Shown here piece after piece: positions 21,235 through 31,844 of a stretch of DNA of 64,000 bases. The DNA is from Aquipseudomonas alcaligenes_A (GTDB lineage: Bacteria > Pseudomonadota > Gammaproteobacteria > Pseudomonadales > Pseudomonadaceae): NCBI GenBank assembly GCA_048595745.1, contig CP184361.1, one strand, 5' to 3'. The number at the start of each line of letters is the position of its first letter. Positions within the stretch are counted from its first letter, which is position 1. The position numbers and the translations under genes were made by a program. The notes beneath the pieces were generated by a model, which was not told where the DNA came from, did no database searches, and saw nothing but the letters and a program-made list of their open reading frames with translations.

Positions 21235-23801
21235 TCTACCACTGCTGCGAGGAAAACCGCCGGGCTCTGGTGGACGCCCACCCGAGCCTCAACGGTATCG
21301 ACCATCTGGAGGTACTCGACCTCGACGCGCCATTAGGCAGCCCGCGCCAGCGCACCCTGCTGGTACGTCTGCTGAAGCCGGTGCCGGCCGGGCTCAGCCC
21401 GGACAATCTGAGCATCACCGGCGGCGAGCGTATCCGCCAGGTCAACGTCGAATGGGTCGGCATCGCCGGCACGCCACCGGCCCAGGCCAGCGCCGCAGAG
21501 CAGGCACTGTTGCTGGCGCTGGATGAGCCCGACCATGTGCTGGTAGTGCGCACTGACAGCGACGGCGATCACTCCACCTACAGCCTGCGCCTGCGCCAGG
21601 CCGGCTCACTGGACACCCCGCTGGCAGACTTCGACCCGCGCCTGTCGGCGGTGGATTTCGCCTTCAAGGTCGAGTGCCCCAGCGACTTCGACTGCAAGCC
21701 GCAACACGACTGCCCCGAGCCGGTCACCCCGGCGGCCGACATCAACTACCTGGCCCGCGACTACGCCAGCCTGCGCCGCCTGGTGATGGACCGCCTGGCC
21801 CGGCAGATGCCGGGCTGGCGCGACCGCAGCCCGGCGGACCTGGCCACCACCCTGGGCGAGCTGATTGCCTATGTCGGCGACCTGCAGCACTATCAACTCG
21901 ATGCCGTCGCCACCGAGGCCTACCTGCACACGGCGCGCCGGCGCAGCAGTCTGCGCCGCCACGCGCTGCTGGTGGACTACCAGCTACACGAAGGCTGCAA
22001 CGCCCGCGCCTGGCTGCACCTGCAGGTCAGCGGCGGCCCCTTCCCGCTGCCCGCCGGGCTGCGCTTCTACACCAAGGTGCCCGGCGTGCCGGCGCGCATC
22101 CTCGCCGACTCGCCACAGGAGCGTCAGGCGCTGCAGGCCACGCCACTGGTGTTCGAGCCGATGCACGAGATCAGCCTGCGCGAGGCGCACAACCAACTGT
22201 TCTTCCATACCTGGAGCGACGCCCGCTGCTGTCTGCCACAGGGCGCCACCGCCGCCACCCTGCGCGGCCACCTGCCCGACCTGGCCGTGGGCGATGTGCT
22301 GCTGCTGCAGGAAGTCATGGGGCCGCTCACCGGCGAGGCGGCCGATGCCGACCCGCAGCGCCGCCACGCGGTGCGCCTGACCCGGGTACGCGCCTTCGAC
22401 GGCAGCGACCCGCTGCTCGACCCGCTGGACGACAGCGAGATCACCGAGATCGCCTGGCATGCCAGCGACGCCCTGCCCTTCGCCCTGTGCATCTCCAGCG
22501 AGACGGACGAGGCCCACGGCCAGGTGCAGCTGGCCGATGTCAGCGTTGCCCTGGGCAACATGCTGCTGGTCGACCACGGCCGCAGCGTGCTCGACGAGGT
22601 GCTGGCCGAGGTGCCGCAGCCACGCCTGCAGTACCCTGCCAGTGGTGGCGGCTGCCAGCTGCAGGCTGCCGAGCCGCTGCCGCCGCGCTACCGACCGCTG
22701 CTGGCCGAGGGGCCGGTGACCCACCGGGGCCGGGTCCAGCGTCGGGTGCTGGACGGCGGCCTGCTGCGCCGCGAATGGGTACTGTTCGACCCGGAAGCCG
22801 CTGCCAGCGCGGCCCTGCACTGGCGCAGCGCCGACGCGCTACCCGCCCTGCGTCTGGAAAGCGGTCCGCAGGGCAGCCCGGACCACTGGGGCGTGCAGCG
22901 CAACCTGCTGGACAGCAAGGCCGAGGATCGCCACTTCGTGCTCGAAGCGGAGAACGACGGCAGCGCCCGCCTGCGCTTCGGCGACGACCGCCATGGCCGC
23001 CGGCCCAATGTCGGCGACGACTTCCGGGCCTACTACCGGGTCGGCAACGGCCCAGCCGGCAATGTCGGTGCCGCCAGCATTGCCCATGTGGTCAGCGCCG
23101 AAGCGCGCATCGTCGCGGTGAGCAACCCGCTGCCGGCCACCGGCGGGCTCGCCGCCGAGCACCCCGCCGAGCTACGCCGTGCCGCGCCCCAGGCCTTCCG
23201 TACCCAGGAGCGAGCCGTCACCCCCGAGGACTACGCCGAGGTCACCGAGCGCATGGCAGGCGTGCAGCGCGCCGCTGCCGGCCTGCGCTGGACCGGCAGC
23301 TGGCACACGGTGTTCGTCACCGTCGATCGCAACGGCGGCGCCGCGGTCGACCCGCCCTTCGCCATGGCCGTGGTGGAGCACCTGGACCGCTACCGCATGG
23401 CTGGCCACGACCTGCGGGTCAACCAGCCGGTGCAGGTGTCGCTGGAGATCGACCTGCTGGTCTGCGTCAGGGCAGGCTACTTCCGCAGCGACGTGCGCAG
23501 TGGCCTGCTCGACGTGCTTGGCAATCGCCGACGCGCCAACGGTACCCGCGGCCTGTTCCACCCGGACAACTTCAGCTTCGGCCAAACCTTCTACCTCAGC
23601 CCCCTATACGCCGCAGCACGTAACGTGCCTGGCGTGGCTTCGGTGCAGGTGACGCGCCTGCAACGCCAGGGCCAGACCGATCCCAAGCCGCTGGCCGACG
23701 GTTTCATCCGCCTCGGTCGCCTGGAAATCGCCCGCCTGGACAACGACCCCAACTTCCCCGAGCACGGTGTGCTGCGGCTCAATCTGCATGGAGGCAAGTG
23801 A
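21231..23801 (+). CDS. eCIS baseplate wedge protein 1 (gpJ/Afp11-like)
   Basis: An 856-residue 'putative baseplate assembly protein' of the gp6/gpJ group. Recognisable parts are the N-terminal INYLARDYASLRRLVMDRL (near 171-189), then LGELIAYVGDLQHYQLDAV (near 211) and the C-terminal VTPEDYAEVTERMAGVQRA (near 664). Subunits pair with the second wedge protein downstream to form the iris around the hub. Start overlaps the gp25-like stop by ATGA; an upstream in-frame extension is not supported. Confidence 0.88.
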   Translation: MIYHCCEENRRALVDAHPSLNGIDHLEVLDLDAPLGSPRQRTLLVRLLKPVPAGLSPDNLSITGGERIRQVNVEWVGIAGTPPAQASAAEQALLLALDEPDHVLVVRTDSDGDHSTYSLRLRQAGSLDTPLADFDPRLSAVDFAFKVECPSDFDCKPQHDCPEPVTPAADINYLARDYASLRRLVMDRLARQMPGWRDRSPADLATTLGELIAYVGDLQHYQLDAVATEAYLHTARRRSSLRRHALLVDYQLHEGCNARAWLHLQVSGGPFPLPAGLRFYTKVPGVPARILADSPQERQALQATPLVFEPMHEISLREAHNQLFFHTWSDARCCLPQGATAATLRGHLPDLAVGDVLLLQEVMGPLTGEAADADPQRRHAVRLTRVRAFDGSDPLLDPLDDSEITEIAWHASDALPFALCISSETDEAHGQVQLADVSVALGNMLLVDHGRSVLDEVLAEVPQPRLQYPASGGGCQLQAAEPLPPRYRPLLAEGPVTHRGRVQRRVLDGGLLRREWVLFDPEAAASAALHWRSADALPALRLESGPQGSPDHWGVQRNLLDSKAEDRHFVLEAENDGSARLRFGDDRHGRRPNVGDDFRAYYRVGNGPAGNVGAASIAHVVSAEARIVAVSNPLPATGGLAAEHPAELRRAAPQAFRTQERAVTPEDYAEVTERMAGVQRAAAGLRWTGSWHTVFVTVDRNGGAAVDPPFAMAVVEHLDRYRMAGHDLRVNQPVQVSLEIDLLVCVRAGYFRSDVRSGLLDVLGNRRRANGTRGLFHPDNFSFGQTFYLSPLYAAARNVPGVASVQVTRLQRQGQTDPKPLADGFIRLGRLEIARLDNDPNFPEHGVLRLNLHGGK

Positions 23802-26584
23802 TGACCCGCCAACCCGACTGCGACTGCTGCGCCGGCGTCGACGCCGACACCCCGCGGCGTATTGCCAACCCGCCCGGCCTGCCGGCCATCGACTACCGCA
23901 TCGGCCGCTACGCGGACTTCTACGACAGCCTGCGCGCGCGCCTGTCCAGCGCCGATTACCCCGCCCTGGCCGCCCTCACCAGCCGTGAGGCCAGCGACTT
24001 CACCCTGGCCCTGAGCGACGCCCTGGCCTGCAGCCTGGACGTGCTCGGTTTCTACACCGAGCGCTACGCCCAGGAGCATTACCTGCGCACCGCCACCGAG
24101 CCGCTCTCGGTACGCCAGATGGCGCGCCTGATCGGCTACCGCCCGGCGCCCGGGGTGGCCGCCTCCACCCACCTGGCCTTCACCCTGCAGAGCGCGCCAG
24201 GCATGCCGGTGGAGCCCATCGTCATCCCGGTGGGCACCAAGGTGCAGAGCGTGCCCGGCCAGGACGAGCAGGCGCAGACCTTCGAGACCCTGGCCCCGGC
24301 GCCGGCCCGCGCCGAGTGGAATGCCGTGCCGGCCCTGGCCAGCCGTGCCTGGCGGCCGCGCAAGGGCGACACCGAACTGTGGCTGGACGGCCTCGCCACC
24401 CAGCTGCAGCCCGGCGACGCCATCCTCATCGTCGGCGCCGAGCGCGAGCAGGACCCCGGCAGCGAGCGCTGGGACGTGCGCGTGCTGGCCCGGGTCGAGC
24501 CGGACAACGACAACGGCCGCACCCGCCTGTCCTGGAACCACCCGCTGGGCAGCGGCTTTCCGGCGATGAACCCGAGCGGCGCGGGGGCCAAGGTGTTCGC
24601 CCTGCGCCAGCGCACCGCGCTGTTCGGCCACAACGCGCCCGACCCCAACCTGCTCGGCGAGGACAACGCGCAGATCGGTAATCAGATCGACAAGAGCACC
24701 AGCAGCGACTGGCGCTGGAAGAACTTCGTCATCAGCCCGACGGCCGTCGACCTGGATACCGACAATGCCAAGATAGTGGCAGGCAGCTGGTTCGCCCTGG
24801 TATCCAACGACCCCGCCTACGGCAGCGCCGACCTGCCGGGCTATGTCGAGCTGTTCCGCGCGGTACGGGTGATCCACCGCAGCCGCAGCGCCTTCGCCCT
24901 GTCCGGCAAGATCACCCGGCTCACCCCGGACACCGACGAGAACCTCAGCAGCAGCCTGTTCCCGCTGCGCCAGACCCTGGTGCTGGCACAGAGCGAGGCG
25001 CTGACGACCCGTGCCACGCCGCTGTTCCACCCGGTGTATGGCGACCTGCTTGACCTCGACCTGCGCGTCGACGGCCTGCAACCCGGCCAGCCCCTGGCCC
25101 TGAGCGGCCGGCGCCAGCGCATCGCCCTGCAGGCCAGCGGCCTGGCCCTGCAGCTCGACGAGGGTGGCAGCCTGGCCCTGGAGCATGGCGACCAGTTGTT
25201 CATGCTGGCCCCGGCCGAGCGCCTGTTCGGCAGCAGCCCGGTGGCGCTCGGCGCCGAGGAGTTCGCCGGCCTGCTCGGCAATGCTTCGGTCACCCTGCGC
25301 CTGCACCTGCTCGATCGCGACGGCCGCAGCGGCCTGCTGCAGGCCAAGGGCAAGCAGCTGCGCCTGGCGCCCGGGCAGAAAGCCGACCCATTGGTGCGCC
25401 AGATCGCCTTCATCGCCGACGGCGAGGACGCGCTGAGCCACGACCGCGACCACACCAGCCTCAAACTCGGCGCGGCGCTGGAGCATGTCTACGAGCGGGC
25501 CACGCTGCGCATCAACGGCAACGTCGCCCCGGCCAGTCACGGCGAGACGGTGGAGACCATACTCGGTGACGGCAATGCGGCCCTGGCCAATCAGCGCTTC
25601 CTGCTCAACCAGGCGCCGCTCACCTACACCAGCGCCAGCACGCCGAGCGGACGCCTCTCCAGCCTGGAGCTGCGGGTCAACGACGTGCTGTGGAGCGAGC
25701 TGCCCACCCTCTATGGCGCCGCGGTCAACGCACGCAGCTACGAGACCAGCCAGGACGAGGCCGGCCTCGCCACCCTGCAGTTCGGCGACGGCCGCGAGGG
25801 CGCGCGCCTGCCCAGCGGCCACAGCAACGTGCGGGCGCGCTACCGCAAGGGCCTGGGCGTGGCCGGCAACCTGGCCGCCGGCAAGCTCACCACCCTGCTG
25901 TCGCGCCCGCTGGGCGTCGGCGAAGTGGTCAACCCGGTGCCGGCCAGCGGCGGCGAGGATGGCGAGTCCCTGGAGCAGGCGCGCGGCAACGCGCCGCTGA
26001 CGGTGCTGACCCTGGACCGCGCCGTGTCCATCACCGACTACGCCAACTTCGCCCGCGCCTTCGCCGGTATCGACAAGGCCCATGCGCTATGGATTCCCAG
26101 CGGCCCGGCGCGCGGCGTGTTCCTCACCCTGGCCGGGGTCGCCGGCGCGCCGGTGAACCAGGGCGAGGCCACCCATGCCGCGCTGCTCGGCGCCCTGCTG
26201 GCCTATGGCGACCCGCTGATGCCGCTGCGCATGGTCAGCTACGTCGATGCGCGCTTCCGCTGCCGCCTGGCGGTCAAGGTGCTGGCGGACCACGACGGCG
26301 AAGTGGTGCTGCAACAGGTCGAGGCCGGCCTGCGTGAGCACTTCGGTTTCGCCCGCCGCGACTTCGGCCAGACCGTCTCGGTGGACGAGCTGGCCGCCGT
26401 GGCCCACCGCATCGCCGGGGTGCAGGCGGTGCAGATCACCCGCCTGTATCGCCAGGGCCAGCCGCCGGGTCTGGTACCGCGCCTGTATGCGGCACTGCCG
26501 GTGGCCGCGCCCAGCGGCCTGCCGCAGCCCGCCGAGCTGCTGACCCTGGCCGCCGCGCCCGTCGAGCTGGAGGTGCTGCCATGA
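23801..26584 (+). CDS. eCIS baseplate wedge protein 2 (gpJ/Afp12-like)
   Basis: A 927-residue baseplate protein related to the preceding one: ALSDALACSLDVLGFYTERY near 73 and, near the C-terminus, VSITDYANFARAFAGIDKA near 743. A Cys-rich start (CDCCAG) is notable. It overlaps the previous stop by one base with a GGAGG just upstream; the adjoining GTG at 23798 is a weaker start. Two large wedge proteins in tandem is the standard eCIS arrangement. The stop overlaps the next gene. Confidence 0.86.
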   Translation: MTRQPDCDCCAGVDADTPRRIANPPGLPAIDYRIGRYADFYDSLRARLSSADYPALAALTSREASDFTLALSDALACSLDVLGFYTERYAQEHYLRTATEPLSVRQMARLIGYRPAPGVAASTHLAFTLQSAPGMPVEPIVIPVGTKVQSVPGQDEQAQTFETLAPAPARAEWNAVPALASRAWRPRKGDTELWLDGLATQLQPGDAILIVGAEREQDPGSERWDVRVLARVEPDNDNGRTRLSWNHPLGSGFPAMNPSGAGAKVFALRQRTALFGHNAPDPNLLGEDNAQIGNQIDKSTSSDWRWKNFVISPTAVDLDTDNAKIVAGSWFALVSNDPAYGSADLPGYVELFRAVRVIHRSRSAFALSGKITRLTPDTDENLSSSLFPLRQTLVLAQSEALTTRATPLFHPVYGDLLDLDLRVDGLQPGQPLALSGRRQRIALQASGLALQLDEGGSLALEHGDQLFMLAPAERLFGSSPVALGAEEFAGLLGNASVTLRLHLLDRDGRSGLLQAKGKQLRLAPGQKADPLVRQIAFIADGEDALSHDRDHTSLKLGAALEHVYERATLRINGNVAPASHGETVETILGDGNAALANQRFLLNQAPLTYTSASTPSGRLSSLELRVNDVLWSELPTLYGAAVNARSYETSQDEAGLATLQFGDGREGARLPSGHSNVRARYRKGLGVAGNLAAGKLTTLLSRPLGVGEVVNPVPASGGEDGESLEQARGNAPLTVLTLDRAVSITDYANFARAFAGIDKAHALWIPSGPARGVFLTLAGVAGAPVNQGEATHAALLGALLAYGDPLMPLRMVSYVDARFRCRLAVKVLADHDGEVVLQQVEAGLREHFGFARRDFGQTVSVDELAAVAHRIAGVQAVQITRLYRQGQPPGLVPRLYAALPVAAPSGLPQPAELLTLAAAPVELEVLP

Positions 26585-28659
26585 GCCTGGACGCGCAATC
26601 CCTGTTCGCGCTGCTGCCAGCCATCCACCGCGTCCGCGACGCCGAACTGGCGCAGGCCGAGGGGCTGGCCCGGGGCCCGCTGGAGGAGCTGGTGGCGTTG
26701 CTGGCCGAGCAGCTGGGCGTGGCCGAGGAAGGCCTGGAGCAGCTGCACGACGACCTGTTCATCGAGACCTGCGCCGACTGGGTGGTGCCCTATATCGGCG
26801 ACCTGATCGGCTACCAAAGCCTGCACCAGAGCGTGCCCGGCATCGCCAGCCCGCGCGCCGAGGTGGCCCACACCATCGCCCTACGTCGGCGCAAGGGCAC
26901 GGCCACCGTGCTGGAGCAGCTGGCGCGCGACGTGACCGGCTGGGACGCCCGCGCTGTTGAGTACTTCCAGCGCCTGTGTGCCACCCAATACATGAACCAT
27001 CCCCGCCCGCACGCCCTGCAGACGCCGGACCTGCGCCAGGGCCAGGCCCTGGAGTGGCTTGGCACAGCCTTCGAGACGGCCCAGCGCAGCGTCGACGTGC
27101 GCCGCATCGAATCCGGACGCGGTCGCCACAACATCCCCAACGTCGGCCTGCACCTGTGGCGCATCCAGGCCTACCCGCGCAGCCAGGCCCCCTGTCTGCG
27201 CGCCGGCCCGCGGCGCTACCGGGCCAGCCCGCTGGGTCACGATCTGGCGCTGTACAACAAGCCACAGGTGGAGGACGACATCGGCCACCTGGCCGAGCCG
27301 GACAACGTGCCCTGGCCGCTGTCGCGGCGGCGCCTCGAAGCACACCTGGCCCGCCACTACGGTGTGCGTGCCAACGCCACGGCAGCGCTCGACAACCCGG
27401 CGCCGAGCCTGCGGCTGTGGGTCGACGGCGTGCCGATCGAACGCGAGCAGGTCTGCGTCTGCCACCTGGGCGACGACGGCGCCGGCTGGGCCCATACGCC
27501 GCCGGCCGACGGCACCTATGCCATCGACCCGCTGCTGGGGCGCATCGCCCTGCCCGGCGATGCCCCGGACCCAGCCGATGTGCAGCTGACCTGGCACGAA
27601 GGCTTCTCGGCCGACATCGGTGGTGGCGAATACGAACGTGGGGCCGACTTGCCCGTGGTGCCAGCCGGCCGCGCGTTGGTGCGGGTGCCGGACGATCAGC
27701 CGAGCATCAGCGCCGCACTGAACGAGATCGCCGGCGATGGCGTGGTGGAGATCACCGACAATGGCCGTTACGAGGAGGCACTGGACATTCTCGTGGTGGT
27801 CGACGGCGCGGTGGAAATCCGCGCCAGCAATGGCCGCCGTCCGACCCTGGTACTGAGCGGCCTGAGCATTGCCGGCGCGGCGGACAGCGCCTGCCTGCTC
27901 AACGGCCTGCTGATGGCCGGCGCGCCGCTGCAGGTACCGACCGGGGCCGGCAATGCGCTGGCACGCCTGGAGCTGAGCCACTGCACCCTGGTGCCCGGCA
28001 TCACCCTGGATGCCGCCGGCCAGCCCCAGCAACCGAACGCGGCCAGCCTGGTGCTGGGGATCCCGGGGCTGGCCGTGCAGATCGACCGCTGCCTGCTCGG
28101 TGCCATCCGTGCCCATGAGCACGCGCAGGTTTCGGCCCGCGACAGCCTGATCGACGCCACCGCCCGCGACGCCGTGGCCTTCGCCGCCATCGATGGCGCA
28201 GCTCCCGGCGCGGCGCTGTCACTCAGCGCCTGCACCCTGATTGGCAAGGTGCATACCGCCGAGGTTGGGCTGATCTCCAACAGCATTCTGTTCGCCGCCC
28301 TGGCCCCCGGCGACAGCTGGGCGGTGCCGGTGCGTGCGGCGCGCAAGCAGGTCGGCTGCGTGCGCTTCAGCTGGCTGCCGTTCAACTCCAGGGTGCCCAA
28401 GCGTCATCGCTGCCAGCCGGACTCCAGCAACAGCGCCCGGCACATCGCGCCACGTTTCACCTCGCTACGCTACGGCACCCCGGCCTACGGCCAGCTGGCC
28501 GCGTCCACCGCGCTGGAGATTCTCCAGGGCGCCGACGATGAGAGCGAAATGGGCGTCTTCCACCAGTTGTACGGCGCGCAGCGGGTCACCAACCTGCGCA
28601 TCCGTCTCGCGGAATATCTGCGAGTCGGGCTGCGCGCCGGCATCTTTCACGAATCCTGA
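26581..28659 (+). CDS. gpI-like tail protein with C-terminal beta-helix region
   Basis: A 692-residue protein. The N-terminal ~130 residues match the phage tail protein I/Afp baseplate family (LFALLPAIHRVRDAEL, then FIETCADWVVPYIGDLIGY and IALRRRKGTATVLEQLARDV). From about 360 the protein becomes a repetitive beta-rich segment (VPDDQPSISAALNEIAGDG and later strand repeats) like a right-handed beta-helix, longer than plain gpI. It may connect the baseplate to the outer fibre-like part. The stop is 9 bp before the next gene. Confidence 0.75.
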   Translation: MSLDAQSLFALLPAIHRVRDAELAQAEGLARGPLEELVALLAEQLGVAEEGLEQLHDDLFIETCADWVVPYIGDLIGYQSLHQSVPGIASPRAEVAHTIALRRRKGTATVLEQLARDVTGWDARAVEYFQRLCATQYMNHPRPHALQTPDLRQGQALEWLGTAFETAQRSVDVRRIESGRGRHNIPNVGLHLWRIQAYPRSQAPCLRAGPRRYRASPLGHDLALYNKPQVEDDIGHLAEPDNVPWPLSRRRLEAHLARHYGVRANATAALDNPAPSLRLWVDGVPIEREQVCVCHLGDDGAGWAHTPPADGTYAIDPLLGRIALPGDAPDPADVQLTWHEGFSADIGGGEYERGADLPVVPAGRALVRVPDDQPSISAALNEIAGDGVVEITDNGRYEEALDILVVVDGAVEIRASNGRRPTLVLSGLSIAGAADSACLLNGLLMAGAPLQVPTGAGNALARLELSHCTLVPGITLDAAGQPQQPNAASLVLGIPGLAVQIDRCLLGAIRAHEHAQVSARDSLIDATARDAVAFAAIDGAAPGAALSLSACTLIGKVHTAEVGLISNSILFAALAPGDSWAVPVRAARKQVGCVRFSWLPFNSRVPKRHRCQPDSSNSARHIAPRFTSLRYGTPAYGQLAASTALEILQGADDESEMGVFHQLYGAQRVTNLRIRLAEYLRVGLRAGIFHES

Positions 28660-28668
28660 GGGCGCATC

Positions 28669-31600
28669 ATGAGCTTCGATCTGAGTCGAATCCGCTTCGA
28701 CGTCCGCCGCGACTTCCTCGGCGTGGTCATGCAGCAAGGACGGGTCCAGCTGGACGCCGACTGGAACGAGTGGGTGGCGCAACTGGCACGGCGCATCCAG
28801 GCGGGCGCGCTGGATACCTACGGCGGCAACGTGGTGCCGCGCATCACCCCGGATGGTTTTCGCATCCAGGCCGGCGGCGGCAGCTTCAGCATCGGCGTCG
28901 GACGCATCTATGTCGACGGCCTACTGGCGGAGAACCACGGCGCCGCGCCCAACGTCTGGGAGCCACGGCTGGCCGAGCCGGTCGGCAGCAACCCGTTGAA
29001 CTACGCCAGCCAGCCCTATTACCCCAACCCGCCACCGCTGCCCCAGGGCGGCCCGCACCTGGTCTACGTCGATGTCTGGCAGCGCGAGGTGACGGCGGTA
29101 CAGGCCCCCGACCTGGTGGAGAAGGCCGTGGGCGTGGACAGCACCGGCCGCCTGCAGACGGTGTGGCAGGTCAAGGTGCTGGCCAATGTCGGCAACAGCA
29201 CCTGCGCCACCGAGGATGAAGACGTGCCCGGTTGGCTGGCCCTGACCGCTCCCTCGGCGGCGCGCCTCTCCACCAGTACCGGAGTACCGAACTTCGAGCC
29301 CGATCCCTGCCAGGTGCCGCCGGCCGCCGGCTATCGCGGCCTGGAAAACCAGTTGTACCGGGTCGAGGTGCACCGCGGCGGCGCGTTCGGCACGGCCACC
29401 TTCAAGTGGTCGCGGGACAACGCCACGGTGGCCTCGCGGGTCAGCCACATCAACCCGGCGCGCGACCGCATCACGGTCGAGAGCATCGGCCGCGACGATG
29501 TGCTGCGCTTCCACGACGGCGACTGGGTGGAGGTGACCGACGACTGGCGCGAACTGCACAACCTGCCCGGCGAGCTGCGCCGCATCCGCGTGGCCGGCGG
29601 TGTTGACGAAGGCGCGCGGACCCTGCAGTTCGACCTGGCCTTGCCCGTCGGCATGTTCCCCGCCAACGCCCAGCAGGCCACCGACCCGGCGCGCAACACC
29701 CGGGTGCGGCGCTGGGATCAGGCCGGCCTGGTACGCCGCGAGAACGGTAGCCAGGTAGCGGACCTCAACGCCCCCGGCGCGGCCGGCGATATTCAGATTC
29801 CCGCGGCCGGCACCCGCCTGTTCCTCGAGCACGGCATCCTGGTGGAGTTCGGCCTGGCGCCGGCCGGCGGCCAGTTCAAGAGCGGCGACCATTGGGTGTT
29901 CGCCGCACGCACCGTGGACGCCAGCATCGAGCTGCTCAACCAGGCGCCACCGCTGGGCATCCACCACCACTATGCGCGCCTGGCCATGGTCAACTTCCCC
30001 GACCAGGAGACCGACTGCCGCGTGCTCTGGCCGCCGATCGCCGAGGGCGAAGGCTGCGACTGCACCGTCTGCGTCAGTGCCGAGGGCCACAACAGCGGCG
30101 CCGCCACCGTCCAGCAGGCCATCGATTCGATCAAGGACGTCGGCGGCACCATCTGCCTCGGCATCGGCACCTACAACCTCCGTGAGCCGCTCGCGGTCGA
30201 GGGCGCCAACTCGCTGCGCTTTCGCGGCCAGGGCTGGGCCACGCTGCTGGTCGGCAGCGCGCCCGGCGCCATCATCGACATCAGCACCAGCAACGGCGTG
30301 GCCCTGGAGAACCTCAGCCTGGTCGCCTCGGCCACCAGCGCCAGCACCACGGCGGCACTGCGAGTGCGCAACACCATTGACCTGCGTGCCGAGCACATCA
30401 ATGTGCTGTGCCTGGCAACGGGCGATGGCGCCAGCGCGGCCATCGGCCTGGGCGGCAATATGCTCGGCGTCAGCATCAGCGACTGTGCGCTGGTGGCCGA
30501 GCGCGGCATCGTGCGTATCGGCGAACACCTGCTCAGCGCCGAGCTGCGGGTAACGCGCAATCTGTTCTTCTGCAGCCAGCGGGCCGTCAATCTGGACGGC
30601 ATCAGCCTGCACTACGGCAATACCCGCATCGACGGCAACCTGATGATCAACGGCAACCAGCCGGCGCTGTTAGCCAGCGGCGCCGTACTGCCGGGGTCAC
30701 CGTTCAGCATCGAGGGCAACATCATCTACACCCAGGGCGATGGCATACGCGCCGGGGTAGACGGCTTACGCATCCGCGACAACGAAATCAGCGGTGGCGA
30801 ACGTAGCGGCGAAGGCATAGTTCTGGAGGAAGGCCTGGACCCCGAGGGCATCCGCGATGCACGCATCGAGGGTAACCGCCTGCGTGGGCTGCAGGGCAAT
30901 GCCATCGCCATCCAGCAGCCGCTGGAGCATGCTGCCATCGACGGCAACCTGATCGAGGACATCGGTCTGGGCGCGCTGGTGATGGGTGAAGATGGCGCGG
31001 TGCAGCACCTGAGCATGAACGGCAACCGCTGTCGCAACCTGGGCCTGCAGGCCAATGACCAGGGCAAGGCCTTCGCCGCCGTGCAGCTGCTGCGCGTGGC
31101 GCGTGGCGACTTCAGCGACAACCTGGTCGCCGAGGTGGCGCGCGACGCCCTGCTCTCGCCGGCCATCGCCGGCCTGCGCGCCTTGGCCGTCGGCCAGCTG
31201 CGCGTCGAAGGCAACCGCTTCTTCGGCATCGGGCCGGACCGCAGCAGCGGCGAGCTGGTGGCGATGCAGATAGTGCCGCCCTTCGACAGCGCCATGCTCG
31301 AAGGCAACCAGGTCGACCGGGTCGGCGAGGATCCGCAGCAGAAGCCGGAACCCGCCATCTGGCGCGCGATCCTAATTGCTCCGGCGGGGTTGCGTAGCCC
31401 CGGCAACTTCACCACCGGCTATCTGGTCGCCGCCCCGGACAACGCCTACCTGCTCACCGCCAGCCGTGCCTTTGCCATACCGCGTCGACCGGCTGATCTG
31501 GCAATCCAGAACAACCGCCTGCGGGCCATGTTGAGCAGCGTGTCGCTCAATCTGTGCGCAGGGCTCGACCACTGCCTGTTCGCCGGCAACCGCTGCGAAA

Positions 31601-31833
31601 GCCTGGGGGAAGCCAATGAAGGCGTACAGTCCGGCGAGTTGCAGGCGCGTACGCTCAATGCCAGCAACAACCGCCTGATCGGGCTGGGCGACAACGATAC
31701 GCTGCACCTGACGCCCGATGAACAGATCGAGCAGGCCATCGTTATCGGCAACACCAGCACCGGAAACATCCGTGTCACCAACGGCAGCTCCATTCCTGCG
31801 GACATGGCACTGACCAATCTCATCGGTTTCTAG
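28669..31833 (+). CDS. DUF6519-type protein with long right-handed beta-helix
   Basis: A 1054-residue protein. The N-terminus (LSRIRFDVRRDFLGVVMQQGR, split here as RRDFLGVVMQQGRVQLDADW) is the DUF6519 start common in eCIS loci. About residues 470-1050 consist of parallel beta-helix rungs with recurring N-x-[IL]-x-[GN]-N patterns (RIEGNRLRG, AIDGNLIED, RVEGNRFFG). Beta-helices of this kind are used by phage tailspikes to bind or cut surface polysaccharides. It is the best candidate in the operon for target recognition, but no receptor-binding domain or catalytic site is evident. Confidence 0.7.
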   Translation: MSFDLSRIRFDVRRDFLGVVMQQGRVQLDADWNEWVAQLARRIQAGALDTYGGNVVPRITPDGFRIQAGGGSFSIGVGRIYVDGLLAENHGAAPNVWEPRLAEPVGSNPLNYASQPYYPNPPPLPQGGPHLVYVDVWQREVTAVQAPDLVEKAVGVDSTGRLQTVWQVKVLANVGNSTCATEDEDVPGWLALTAPSAARLSTSTGVPNFEPDPCQVPPAAGYRGLENQLYRVEVHRGGAFGTATFKWSRDNATVASRVSHINPARDRITVESIGRDDVLRFHDGDWVEVTDDWRELHNLPGELRRIRVAGGVDEGARTLQFDLALPVGMFPANAQQATDPARNTRVRRWDQAGLVRRENGSQVADLNAPGAAGDIQIPAAGTRLFLEHGILVEFGLAPAGGQFKSGDHWVFAARTVDASIELLNQAPPLGIHHHYARLAMVNFPDQETDCRVLWPPIAEGEGCDCTVCVSAEGHNSGAATVQQAIDSIKDVGGTICLGIGTYNLREPLAVEGANSLRFRGQGWATLLVGSAPGAIIDISTSNGVALENLSLVASATSASTTAALRVRNTIDLRAEHINVLCLATGDGASAAIGLGGNMLGVSISDCALVAERGIVRIGEHLLSAELRVTRNLFFCSQRAVNLDGISLHYGNTRIDGNLMINGNQPALLASGAVLPGSPFSIEGNIIYTQGDGIRAGVDGLRIRDNEISGGERSGEGIVLEEGLDPEGIRDARIEGNRLRGLQGNAIAIQQPLEHAAIDGNLIEDIGLGALVMGEDGAVQHLSMNGNRCRNLGLQANDQGKAFAAVQLLRVARGDFSDNLVAEVARDALLSPAIAGLRALAVGQLRVEGNRFFGIGPDRSSGELVAMQIVPPFDSAMLEGNQVDRVGEDPQQKPEPAIWRAILIAPAGLRSPGNFTTGYLVAAPDNAYLLTASRAFAIPRRPADLAIQNNRLRAMLSSVSLNLCAGLDHCLFAGNRCESLGEANEGVQSGELQARTLNASNNRLIGLGDNDTLHLTPDEQIEQAIVIGNTSTGNIRVTNGSSIPADMALTNLIGF

Positions 31834-31844
31834 GAGTACACGAC

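Noticed and set aside
23591..26083. Long minus-strand open frame (830 codons) opposite the second wedge gene
   Set aside because: It is an antisense shadow caused by high GC; low-complexity Gly/Ala/Gln/Val translation, no ribosome-binding site, and the plus-strand gene is clear.
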